From assembly GCA_963719055.1 (NCBI GenBank), contig CAVRAU010000008.1, forward strand, positions 62,001-126,000: a stretch of DNA of 64,000 nucleotides, read 5' to 3'. The notes under the pieces were generated by a model, which ran no database searches, was not told where the DNA came from, and saw only the letters and a list, made by a program, of their open reading frames with translations. The DNA is from CAXMQZ01 sp963719055. GTDB lineage: Bacteria > Acidobacteriota > Thermoanaerobaculia > Multivoradales > JAHEKO01. A program made the position numbers and the translations under genes. Position 1 is the first letter of the stretch. Every line of letters begins with the position of its first letter. Of the stretch, positions 27,989 to 35,864 are shown piece by piece.

Positions 27989-28548
27989 GTCTCGATCAAA
28001 CCCTCCGGCAGGTCCAACTCGATACGCCGATTGGCAATGTCCACATCCTGTATATAGGCCTCGACAAACGGCACCAGCAGACTTCTGGCCCCGGCTTCGA
28101 TCTCGAGGAGCAAGCCTCCGCCATCGTCGAGGACTCTGGCCACCTGGCCCAGCTCTCCAGCCCTTCGGTCAGTACATTCACAGCCAATCAACTCGAAGAA
28201 GTAGAACGTTCCGGGCGGTGCGTCCGGCACTCGGGATCGATCAACCTCCAACACGGCCGCTCTCAGCTCCTCAGCCTGATCTCGCGTCTCGAGACCCGCG
28301 AAGTGAACGATCGCCTCGCCCTTTCGGCCCCGAACCGCAGAAATGCGAGCCGAGCGCCGTTGCCCATCTGGCAACACGATGTCGACAACCGATCCGGCGA
28401 CGAATCTCTCGCTGACATCGCTGAGCACCCCAATGGTCACCTCACCCCGGACCCCGTGGGGCTTGCGAACTCTCCCTATGGTGATGAAGTCGGGGAGCGC
28501 TGCAGCTGGATCAGATTTCGAGGATCTCGAACTCATAGCGCTTGCCAT
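27970..28548 (-). CDS. rimM: 16S rRNA processing protein RimM
   Basis: Assists maturation of the 30S head by binding S19. It has the N-terminal RimM barrel (FITIGRVRKPHGVRGEVTI) and a C-terminal PRC-barrel (GTFYFFELIGCEC). 192 residues from 28548, or 188 from the second ATG at 28536. Its start overlaps the end of khpA by ~38 bases and its end overlaps trmD, so it lies inside the translation operon. Confidence 0.94.
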   Translation of the reverse strand: MASAMSSRSSKSDPAAALPDFITIGRVRKPHGVRGEVTIGVLSDVSERFVAGSVVDIVLPDGQRRSARISAVRGRKGEAIVHFAGLETRDQAEELRAAVLEVDRSRVPDAPPGTFYFFELIGCECTDRRAGELGQVARVLDDGGGLLLEIEAGARSLLVPFVEAYIQDVDIANRRIELDLPEGLIETCTSGS

Positions 28549-28753
28549 CCTTGTCGCTACGAGCTGACAGAAGGGAACGCAGAGAACGAGCCGTGCGGCC
28601 CTGACGGCCGATCACCTTGCCGAGATCATCCGGAGCCACCTGCAGCTCGAGCAGTGTGGACTCACTGCCGGGGATCTCGTCAAGAACCACGTCACCGGGC
28701 TGATCCACCATCAGCTGGATCAGCCTCAGAAGGGCGTCTTGAGTCTCAGACAC
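28511..28753 (-). CDS. khpA: KH-domain RNA-binding protein KhpA
   Basis: 80-residue single KH domain. The GxxG loop is in DLGKVIGRQGRTARSLRSLL. The start is GTG at 28753, two bases after the rpsP stop. The position between rpsP and rimM is the standard one for this RNA chaperone (YlqC family). Confidence 0.93.
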   Translation of the reverse strand: MSETQDALLRLIQLMVDQPGDVVLDEIPGSESTLLELQVAPDDLGKVIGRQGRTARSLRSLLSARSDKDGKRYEFEILEI

Positions 28754-28754
28754 T

Positions 28755-29000
28755 TCAGGCAGCCGAGGCGGTTTGGCGCTTGAGGAGTTTCCGCACGGTG
28801 GGGCTCATCTGGGCCCCTTTGCCAACCCAGTGCTCGACTCGCTCTGCGTCGATTCTGATCGTGTCGGGCTCGGCGCGAGGATCGTAGATACCCACCTCGT
28901 CTATGGCCGCAGCCGTCGGGAATTTTCGCGAATCGGAAACCACAACCCTGAAAAACGGGCGGTGCTTCGTCCCCATCCGGCGAAGTCGGATCTTCAGCAT
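28755..29000 (-). CDS. rpsP: 30S ribosomal protein S16
   Basis: 81 residues from ATG 29000, starting MLKIRLRRMGTKHRPFFRVV, the diagnostic S16 N-terminus, with the later AAIDEVGIYDPR. An AGGAGG sequence precedes the start by ten bases. The longer open frame to 29087 adds non-homologous residues and is rejected. Confidence 0.96.
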   Translation of the reverse strand: MLKIRLRRMGTKHRPFFRVVVSDSRKFPTAAAIDEVGIYDPRAEPDTIRIDAERVEHWVGKGAQMSPTVRKLLKRQTASAA

Positions 29001-29131
29001 TACCTTAAAACCTCCTGCAAATTCTCGGGTCAACGACGTCATTGAGCGGGCAAGCAACGCTGCGCCGCCCGTGCGCCGGACGAACACGCAATACTAACAG
29101 GATGATGCGGGCCAGGCTAGTCAAGACGGCC

Positions 29132-30451
29132 CTAGTGCATTCCCATGGCCTTTCTCAGCCATTTTCCTTTCACACCCTTCATCATCTTGCGCATATCCCG
29201 GTATTGCTTCAACAGCTGGTTGATCTGCTGAACCGACACTCCGGATCCACGAGCGATGCGGCGCTTTCGACTACCGTTGAGGACCTGCGGCTTGCGTCTC
29301 TCGACGGGAGTCATGGAGTTGATGATGGCCTCGACCCGCGTTAGCTGACTTTCATCCACCGTGCTCGCATCCAAGCCCTTCAAGGGACCGGTCTTGGGTA
29401 GCATCTCCATCACCTGAGACAAGGGTCCCAGTCGGCGAATCTGCTTCAGCTGATCTCTCAGATCCTCCAGGGTGAATTCCTGACGGGCCAGCCTCTCCGC
29501 CAGACGCTGAGTCTCCTCGGAATCCAATCCCTGCTCGGCCTTCTCGATCAAGGACAGGACATCCCCCATCCCTAGAATTCTCGACGCCATCCGATCGGGA
29601 TAGAACAGCTCCAATTCCTCGGCCTTTTCGCCGACGCCGACAAAGCGGATGGGAACTTTGGCAACGGTACGAATCGACAAAGCCGCCCCGCCTCGCATAT
29701 CACCGTCCAGCTTGGTCAAGATGACCCCTGTCAGAGGCATCGACCGGGCAAACTCCTGGGCACTGCGAACCGCGTCCTGCCCCGTCATCGCATCGGCGAC
29801 CAACAGGGTTTCGGTGGGCTCTAGCAACTCCGCCAGATCCCGCAGTTCTTGCATCAGATCTTCATCGATGTGCAAGCGGCCGGCGGTATCCACGAGAACG
29901 ACGTCATGGCCACGCTCACGAGCCTCCTGAAGCGATCGTTTTGCCAGATCCAAGGTCTTCTCTCCAGGTCGTGGCTCGATCACTGGCGTATCCACGGCAT
30001 CGCCCACTTGCACCAACTGCTCCACGGCAGCTGCGCGCTGGAGGTCAGCAGCGACCATCAAAGGGTGTCGACCTCTTCCCTTGAGCCGCTTGGCCAACTT
30101 GCCGGCAGTGGTGGTCTTGCCCGAGCCTTGGAGCCCGCAAAGCATGACCACCGTCGGGCGCCCTGAAAGAGCCAGCTCCTCTCCGGGATCGCCCAGAAGC
30201 ACAGTCAGCTCGTCGCGGATGATCTTCACCACCTGCTGGGCAGGGGACAGGCTTTCGAGTACCTGCTCGCCCAGAGCCCGCTCTTTCAGCCGGCTGATAA
30301 AGGACTTGACGACTCGAAAGTGAACATCAGCCTCCAGGAGTGCGAGCCTGATCTCCCGCAGAGCCTGGTCGAGAACCGGCTCGGAAACACGGCCCTCGCC
30401 TTTCAGCTGGCGAAAGACGCCTTGCAGCTTGTCTTGCAATCCATCAAACAT
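29132..30451 (-). CDS. ffh: Signal recognition particle GTPase Ffh
   Basis: Targets nascent membrane proteins to FtsY/SecYEG. 439 residues with an N-terminal helical N domain, a G domain (P-loop LCGLQGSGKTTTAGKLA, DTAGRLHID, TKLDGDMRGGAAL) and a C-terminal methionine-rich M domain (IARGSGVSVQQINQLLKQY, MRKMMKG). The M domain is shorter than in E. coli. It heads the ffh-rpsP-khpA-rimM-trmD-rplS-rnhB cluster. No 4.5S RNA gene was recognised nearby. Confidence 0.96.
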   Translation of the reverse strand: MFDGLQDKLQGVFRQLKGEGRVSEPVLDQALREIRLALLEADVHFRVVKSFISRLKERALGEQVLESLSPAQQVVKIIRDELTVLLGDPGEELALSGRPTVVMLCGLQGSGKTTTAGKLAKRLKGRGRHPLMVAADLQRAAAVEQLVQVGDAVDTPVIEPRPGEKTLDLAKRSLQEARERGHDVVLVDTAGRLHIDEDLMQELRDLAELLEPTETLLVADAMTGQDAVRSAQEFARSMPLTGVILTKLDGDMRGGAALSIRTVAKVPIRFVGVGEKAEELELFYPDRMASRILGMGDVLSLIEKAEQGLDSEETQRLAERLARQEFTLEDLRDQLKQIRRLGPLSQVMEMLPKTGPLKGLDASTVDESQLTRVEAIINSMTPVERRKPQVLNGSRKRRIARGSGVSVQQINQLLKQYRDMRKMMKGVKGKWLRKAMGMH

Positions 30452-30523
30452 CGTTTTCCTCGCGACACCTTCCCGCCCTTGTCAGCGGGCACTGATCGTA
30501 GCAAATCGCCCGGATCCGAACGG

Positions 30524-30529
30524 TATACT
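30524..30529 (+). promoter_or_regulatory. -10-like box of pyk, leaderless arrangement
   Basis: TATACT ends nine bases before the pyk ATG at 30539, and no Shine-Dalgarno sequence lies between them. It is the best -10 match of the five leaderless candidates in the window. Confidence 0.45.
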
Positions 30530-30538
30530 GCCGGCCAT

Positions 30539-31969
30539 ATGGAGCGGCGCACCAAAATCATTGTCACCCTGGGTCCTGCCAGCCATGATCAGAAGACCAT
30601 CCGCCGATTGCTCGCCGCTGGCGCGGATGCGATCCGGCTCAACCTCAGTCACGGTTCTCGCGACGATCATCGCCTCCTGATTCGGAGGGTCCGCCAGAGC
30701 GCCGCATCACTGGCTCGTCACGTGCCGGTCATGCTGGATCTGATGGGGCCACGATACCGCTTGGGCACGTTGCCCGACGGGGGTCGCACCCTGCGACGGC
30801 GACAGCAAGTGATCCTCTCCAACGACGAGGACACCGCCGATGTCCCCATAGGGAATTCCGAGCTCCTCGGGCACCTGCAACCGGGCGAGAGGGTGCTCAT
30901 CGGCGATGGGATGGTCGAGCTCAAAGTCCTGCACAACAGTCGCGACCAGGTGAAGGCAAGAGTGGTGACCGGTGGTCCAATCTCGACTCGCAAGGGCATC
31001 AATCTCCCAGACACCGTGTTGCCCTTCCAGATCTCAACCAAGGACCGCAGCGATATTCGACTGGCGGTCGAGGAAGGCGTCGATTTTCTGGCTGCCAGCT
31101 ACGTCGGCTCCGCCTCTGACGTCTCGGCCATTCGCCGCCAGGTCAAACGGGCGGGGAGCGAGATCCCCCTGGTGGCCAAGCTCGAACGGGCCCGGGCTGT
31201 CGAGCACATCGACGAGATCGTGGTCGCTGCAGACGCTGTCATGGTGGCGCGGGGCGATCTCGGCGTCGAGGTTCCCCTGCACCGGGTTCCGGTTCTGCAA
31301 AAGAAGATCAACCAGGTGGCTCGTTACCACGGCAAGCCCGTCGTCGTGGCCACCCAGATGCTCGACTCCATGATCAAGCATCCCAGACCGACTCGAGCTG
31401 AAGCCTCGGATGTGGCCAACTCCGTGTTCGACGGCACCGATGCTCTGCTTCTCACTGGCGAGACGGCTGCCGGCATCTACCCTGTTCGGGCAGTGCGTAC
31501 GATGGCGAAGATCATCGACGAAGCAGAGACCTTTGCCCTGAGCCAGAGCTCGAACTGGCGGTACCAACTCCTGGTCGAGGCGGATTCGGGAGGCTTTCCC
31601 GAGGTTGCCGATGCCGTCGCCAGGGCTGGCGTCTACTCCGCCCAGAGCCTCGGGGTTCAGAAGATCGTCGCCTTCAGTCGTAGCGGCTTTACCGCTCGGC
31701 TGATCTCCCGCTACCGACCGTCGGTTCCTGTACTGGTCTTTACTCCGGAAGAGCGCGTCGCACGACAGATGCAGTTGCTCTGGGGTGTTCACCCGCTTCC
31801 CGTCTCAGAGCGGCCGGACACCGATGAGAAGATCGTTGCCGCCGTCGAGAGCCGACTCAAGTCCGCCAAACTGGTGAAAGCAGGGGAACGCCTGGTGATT
31901 CTGATGGGCAGTCGAGTCGGGGATCGGCGACCGACCAATATGATGAGGATCCATCAGATCGGACGCTAG
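30539..31969 (+). CDS. pyk: Pyruvate kinase
   Basis: Last step of glycolysis: phosphoenolpyruvate plus ADP to pyruvate plus ATP. 476 residues from MERRTKIIVTLGPAS. Landmarks are ADAIRLNLSHGSRDDH, MVARGDLGVEVPLHRVP with the metal-binding Glu/Asp region, ATQMLDSMIKHPRPTRAEASD, and the C-terminal allosteric domain. ATG 30539 is chosen over the longer frame because the family begins there and a TATACT box lies just upstream. It overlaps the convergent MMPL gene by four bases and is divergent from ffh. Confidence 0.96.
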   Translation: MERRTKIIVTLGPASHDQKTIRRLLAAGADAIRLNLSHGSRDDHRLLIRRVRQSAASLARHVPVMLDLMGPRYRLGTLPDGGRTLRRRQQVILSNDEDTADVPIGNSELLGHLQPGERVLIGDGMVELKVLHNSRDQVKARVVTGGPISTRKGINLPDTVLPFQISTKDRSDIRLAVEEGVDFLAASYVGSASDVSAIRRQVKRAGSEIPLVAKLERARAVEHIDEIVVAADAVMVARGDLGVEVPLHRVPVLQKKINQVARYHGKPVVVATQMLDSMIKHPRPTRAEASDVANSVFDGTDALLLTGETAAGIYPVRAVRTMAKIIDEAETFALSQSSNWRYQLLVEADSGGFPEVADAVARAGVYSAQSLGVQKIVAFSRSGFTARLISRYRPSVPVLVFTPEERVARQMQLLWGVHPLPVSERPDTDEKIVAAVESRLKSAKLVKAGERLVILMGSRVGDRRPTNMMRIHQIGR

Positions 31970-34512
31970 TCCTCGCTGCCACCCCGCAGCAGAACCAGAT
32001 ACGCAGGCAGAACCGTGATGGCCACCAAAGCGGTGGAGATGGCGCCGAGAATCGCCACCTTACCCATCGACTGCAGACCGGGATAGTGGGAGAACGACAG
32101 GGAACCGAACCCGACCGTGGTCGACAGCGCCGCCAGGACAATGGCTTTGCCCGTCTCCACCAATCCATCCTCCAGCACCCCAGGGGGCTCGCGGGCCAAC
32201 TCACGGTACCGATGCAACATGTGAATCCCGTAGTCGACTCCGATGCCAATGATCATCGTGGTGACGAAGATATTCATGAAGTTCATCGATTCACCCAGAG
32301 CAGCCATACCGCCGAGCATCCACAGGATTCCCATGACCAGAGGAGCCAGGGATAGAAGGGTTACCCGCAGGCTGCGAAAGTCCAACCAGAGAAGACACCC
32401 CACCACCAGGAAACCGAGAACCGCAGCGACCACCGCATCTTTCAGGACCCGCTCCCTCAAGAATCTGCTGACCACGTTGGCGCCCGTCAGCTCAGCTCCC
32501 GATCCCAACCTGGCGGCCATCGCCAGAGCCTCTGGCGGCGCCTGTCGACGCCACATCTTGGGCGGCGGAAAGAGATAGACCACGGCTTTCCACATCTCCC
32601 CATCGGTGGTGAGATATCGATCCAGCAACCTGGCTGTCTGGGGCGTGTCCTGAAAATCGTCGAGGCCCAACAGTTGATCCCTTTCGATGGCCGTTTGAAA
32701 AAGCTCGAGTCCGGGCTCGAAGGGCTCCAGCCGCATCCCCTCCAAAACCACCTGAGCGGCGAAAACCTCTCGGATACGCTGCGCGTCGAATCGATCCTGA
32801 CGACCCTCCGCGAGCCAGTCGAGATTCTGGCTTTGTCGCTGAACGGGTGGAATCAGTGAGGTCACGGTGTCATAGCCCGTGAGCACTCCGTCTTTCACCA
32901 GCTGATCTGCTTGCACCGCGGCCTCTGACGCCAGTTCGAGCACCGCCGCCATCGAGCTCCCATTGACGAGCAACATCATCTGTTCAAATCCCAGACCGAA
33001 CCTCTCTGCCACCTCCTCACGGACCGCAACACCCGGATTGCCTTGCGGGCGCATGGCCTGGACACTGTCCTGAAACTCCAATTTCAGCGCCAGAATCGAA
33101 GCCAAAACCGTCAACAGAATGCCTGCTATCAGGACGGCACGGGGGTACTTCAAGCTCCCTCGTATCAAACGGCTGCTACCCATTCCGTGAAGATACAACC
33201 GGACTTTGCGCGAGCGCTTGCGATGTCGATCCTCGCTCCAGGCCAGCATTGCAGGGAGCAGTAGAAGCACCGCAATCATGCAGAACAAGATGCCGGTGCC
33301 GGTCAAGAGTCCCATTTCGAAGAGACCGGTAAAATCCGTGACGCCAAAGGCATAGAAGGTGGCGGCACTCGTCACGGCCCCGACCAGGACCGCCCGCCCG
33401 CTGGAGCCGCTCATCTGAGCCAGGGCGCCCTCCAAATCCTGGCCGGCCTGGCGCTCTTCCACGTAGCGCCCATACGAGACGATGACGAAGTCGATACCCA
33501 GGCCGATCAAAAGGGCTGCGACACCGCTGGTGGCAGCGCTCAGAGTGCCCAGGGAAAGAGCCGCGAATCCAAAGGTCAGAATCAATCCCGCAGCCAACGG
33601 AACAAAGGCATAGAGAAGTAACCCGAGACGGCGAAAGGCAAAAAGAAAGAGCACCAGGACGCCGAACATCGATGTCAACATATTCACCGTCACGTCCCGC
33701 CGAATCAGCGAATCGTCACCGAGTGCAATCACATAGCGACCACCCAGCACGACTTCCGGTTGCGGCTCGCCGGCGGATCCAATCTCAGGCCACTTGGAAA
33801 GAGCTCCATCGATCACCCCTTCGACCTCGACCATCATCGCCTTGACGAGATCCACATTCTGGGGAGGTGCAACGGGTTCCGCCAGAATCAACAGCATCTG
33901 GTGATCTTTCGACAAGAAGTAGCCACTCGCCCAGTCGAGGGACAAGCCGGCTTTGGCACCGGTGAAGCGGTCCATGAAGACCTCCGCCAATCCCAAAGGA
34001 TCACGGATCATGAGCTGTTTGAAAGCCAACGACTGGGGCGTCTCGACCAGCCGACGGAGCTCTCGAACACGCTGCCGTACCGCTGGGTCCTGGAGCTTGG
34101 CCTCGATCTGCTCGCGGCCATCCTCATCGAGAAACAGCATGGAGTGAGGAATGAAGGCCGCGAACAGCTCATCCAGCTCGCCCAGCTTGTAGTCCACTTG
34201 CGCCAGCGACTCCAGCCCGGTCAACCCCCCACCCAGTTGATCCGCCAGCTCTTCGTAAGCCCCTATCGGTACCTCGGCTGGCACGCGGATCGCGATCACC
34301 AAGAGATCGATACTGCCGAAATCGTCCAGGGCATGGCGGAGCGTCTGGACTTCGGGGGCATCCCTGGGGAGGAGATTGAGGATGTCGGTATCGAACCGCA
34401 GACGACTTGCGGACACCAGGGCAAGAGCCAACACCACCAAGGCACCAAGAAAGACAACCCGGTAGTGATGGCGCACCTTGAGCGCCAATCGTTGCAGCTG
34501 TCTTTTCGCCAT
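31966..34512 (-). CDS. MMPL/RND-superfamily transporter
   Basis: 848-residue inner-membrane exporter. Two repeated units each comprise one helix, a large periplasmic loop (residues ~40-275 and ~480-650), and five helices. The second half repeats the first, as in MmpL, HpnN and YdfJ proteins. The GxxxDY-like proton-relay segments appear as LIGLGIDFVIVSYGRYVEE and IIGIGVDYGIHMLHRYREL. Probable substrates are lipids such as hopanoids or complex lipids, but no lipid-synthesis gene is adjacent except pgsA upstream. Co-directional with and downstream of pgsA. Confidence 0.9.
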   Translation of the reverse strand: MAKRQLQRLALKVRHHYRVVFLGALVVLALALVSASRLRFDTDILNLLPRDAPEVQTLRHALDDFGSIDLLVIAIRVPAEVPIGAYEELADQLGGGLTGLESLAQVDYKLGELDELFAAFIPHSMLFLDEDGREQIEAKLQDPAVRQRVRELRRLVETPQSLAFKQLMIRDPLGLAEVFMDRFTGAKAGLSLDWASGYFLSKDHQMLLILAEPVAPPQNVDLVKAMMVEVEGVIDGALSKWPEIGSAGEPQPEVVLGGRYVIALGDDSLIRRDVTVNMLTSMFGVLVLFLFAFRRLGLLLYAFVPLAAGLILTFGFAALSLGTLSAATSGVAALLIGLGIDFVIVSYGRYVEERQAGQDLEGALAQMSGSSGRAVLVGAVTSAATFYAFGVTDFTGLFEMGLLTGTGILFCMIAVLLLLPAMLAWSEDRHRKRSRKVRLYLHGMGSSRLIRGSLKYPRAVLIAGILLTVLASILALKLEFQDSVQAMRPQGNPGVAVREEVAERFGLGFEQMMLLVNGSSMAAVLELASEAAVQADQLVKDGVLTGYDTVTSLIPPVQRQSQNLDWLAEGRQDRFDAQRIREVFAAQVVLEGMRLEPFEPGLELFQTAIERDQLLGLDDFQDTPQTARLLDRYLTTDGEMWKAVVYLFPPPKMWRRQAPPEALAMAARLGSGAELTGANVVSRFLRERVLKDAVVAAVLGFLVVGCLLWLDFRSLRVTLLSLAPLVMGILWMLGGMAALGESMNFMNIFVTTMIIGIGVDYGIHMLHRYRELAREPPGVLEDGLVETGKAIVLAALSTTVGFGSLSFSHYPGLQSMGKVAILGAISTALVAITVLPAYLVLLRGGSED

Positions 34513-34529
34513 CTAGCGGTCGGAAAGAG

Positions 34530-35057
34530 CTATTCCCTACTCTCTGACTCGGTGCGTCCCGACTGACGCAAGACCTTGGGGGCAAACCGGACGAAGTACT
34601 CCACGCCAGAGTACACGCTTGCCAACATGGCCAGCCACAGAGAGATCGGTGCCAGATGCTCGAATTCGCCGAGCTGATTGTAGATGATCAGGAGAGAGAT
34701 GGCGATGATCTGCAAGACGGTCTTGACTTTGGCCGACGAAATGGCTCCCAGGACCACGTTCTCGGAAGCCGCCAGACTTCGCAGGGCGGAGACCGCGAAC
34801 TCTCGGGCGATGATGATGACCACCATCCAAGCCGGAGCCAGATCCAATTCCACCAAGGAAATGAACGCAGCCGATGTCAAGAGCTTGTCGGCGGCCGGAT
34901 CGAGCAGCTTGCCCAGACGGGTTACCTGCTGGCGGCGACGGGCGATGAAGCCGTCCAGAAAGTCGGTCACAGAGGCCAGCAGAAATACTCCCAGCCCGAC
35001 GAACTCTTTACCATCAAACTTGGTCAGCAGGACCACCACGAGCAGCGGTACCAACAA
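34530..35057 (-). CDS. pgsA: CDP-diacylglycerol-glycerol-3-phosphate 3-phosphatidyltransferase, start uncertain
   Basis: Makes phosphatidylglycerophosphate, the precursor of phosphatidylglycerol and cardiolipin. The CDP-alcohol phosphotransferase signature D-x2-D-G-x2-A-R-x8-G-x3-D-x3-D is complete, beginning DFLDGFIAR. Four to six membrane helices. The TTG at 35057 is the first accepted start, but in-frame codons upstream to 35090 read NLPNLLSLFRI, the conserved PgsA N-terminus. No ATG, GTG or TTG exists between 35060 and the in-frame stop at 35144. The true start may be a rare codon (ATC 35096 or CTG) or the base sequence may be wrong. Confidence 0.85.
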   Translation of the reverse strand: MLVPLLVVVLLTKFDGKEFVGLGVFLLASVTDFLDGFIARRRQQVTRLGKLLDPAADKLLTSAAFISLVELDLAPAWMVVIIIAREFAVSALRSLAASENVVLGAISSAKVKTVLQIIAISLLIIYNQLGEFEHLAPISLWLAMLASVYSGVEYFVRFAPKVLRQSGRTESESRE

Positions 35058-35134
35058 AATTCGGAAGAGGGACAGGAGATTCGGCAGGTTCGCGATCGCG
35101 CCGTAGCTGGATGAGATGGGACTACCCCCCGAGT

Positions 35135-35797
35135 TCAGCGATTAGCCACTTTCGTGGTGGTCAGCACGTACTTTCCATCTTTGTCCCGCGTCAGCACGGC
35201 CTTGCGGCCGCGACGATACGAATCGGCAGGCTGGATGGATAGACCCGGTTCGTTGCGGTAGACCCTCAAGACCTTCTCGACGTAGGCGATCGTCTCATCG
35301 AACGGAGGAATTCCACCGTATCGATCCACGTTCTCGGGACCGGCGTTGTAACCGGCCAGAGCGAGCTCCAACTGGCCACCAAATCTGTCCAGCAGATGCC
35401 TGAGATAGATAGTGCCGCCGCGCAAGTTCTCATTCGGATCCCAGGGGTCCTCGACCGACAGCACCCGGGCGGTCTCGGGCATCAGCTGCATCAGCCCCAT
35501 GGCTCCCTTGTGCGACTCGGCCCAGGGTTGGAAGGCGGACTCGACTTGAATCACTGCCCTGACGAGCTCTGGGTCCAACTGCTGACGTCGGGCGTGGGTC
35601 TCGATAAAGCCGTCTATCTCCGAACGGGGGACGGCAGCAGGTCGAGGTTGTGGCTTCCAGGTGCGCTTCGCCGGACGGTCGTTGTACATCACCCGGGACC
35701 CATCTTCCAGGACCTTGATCTTGACACCGGCAGCAGCTCCGACCGGCACCATCACCAGAACCACAACGAGGACAAGAAAACGGAATTGGATCTTCAT
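35135..35797 (-). CDS. Periplasmic lytic transglycosylase (SLT family)
   Basis: Cleaves the peptidoglycan glycan strand. 220 residues from ATG 35797. A signal peptide covers residues 1-23. A short DUF4124-like segment (VKIKVLEDGSRVMYND) follows, then the SLT domain with catalytic Glu in VRAVIQVESAFQPWA, GAMGLMQLMPETA, and LALAGYNAGPENVDRYGGIP. A basic tail with YRRGRKAVLTRDKDGKY ends the protein. Located between alaS and pgsA; co-directional. It resembles MltC- or Slt-related enzymes of Acidobacteriota and deltaproteobacteria. Confidence 0.92.
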   Translation of the reverse strand: MKIQFRFLVLVVVLVMVPVGAAAGVKIKVLEDGSRVMYNDRPAKRTWKPQPRPAAVPRSEIDGFIETHARRQQLDPELVRAVIQVESAFQPWAESHKGAMGLMQLMPETARVLSVEDPWDPNENLRGGTIYLRHLLDRFGGQLELALAGYNAGPENVDRYGGIPPFDETIAYVEKVLRVYRNEPGLSIQPADSYRRGRKAVLTRDKDGKYVLTTTKVANR

Positions 35798-35864
35798 GGC
35801 ATTTGCAGGGTCGAGTCTATTGCGAACAGCCATTCCTGCCAATTGTGCTTGCCACACCTGTCGC

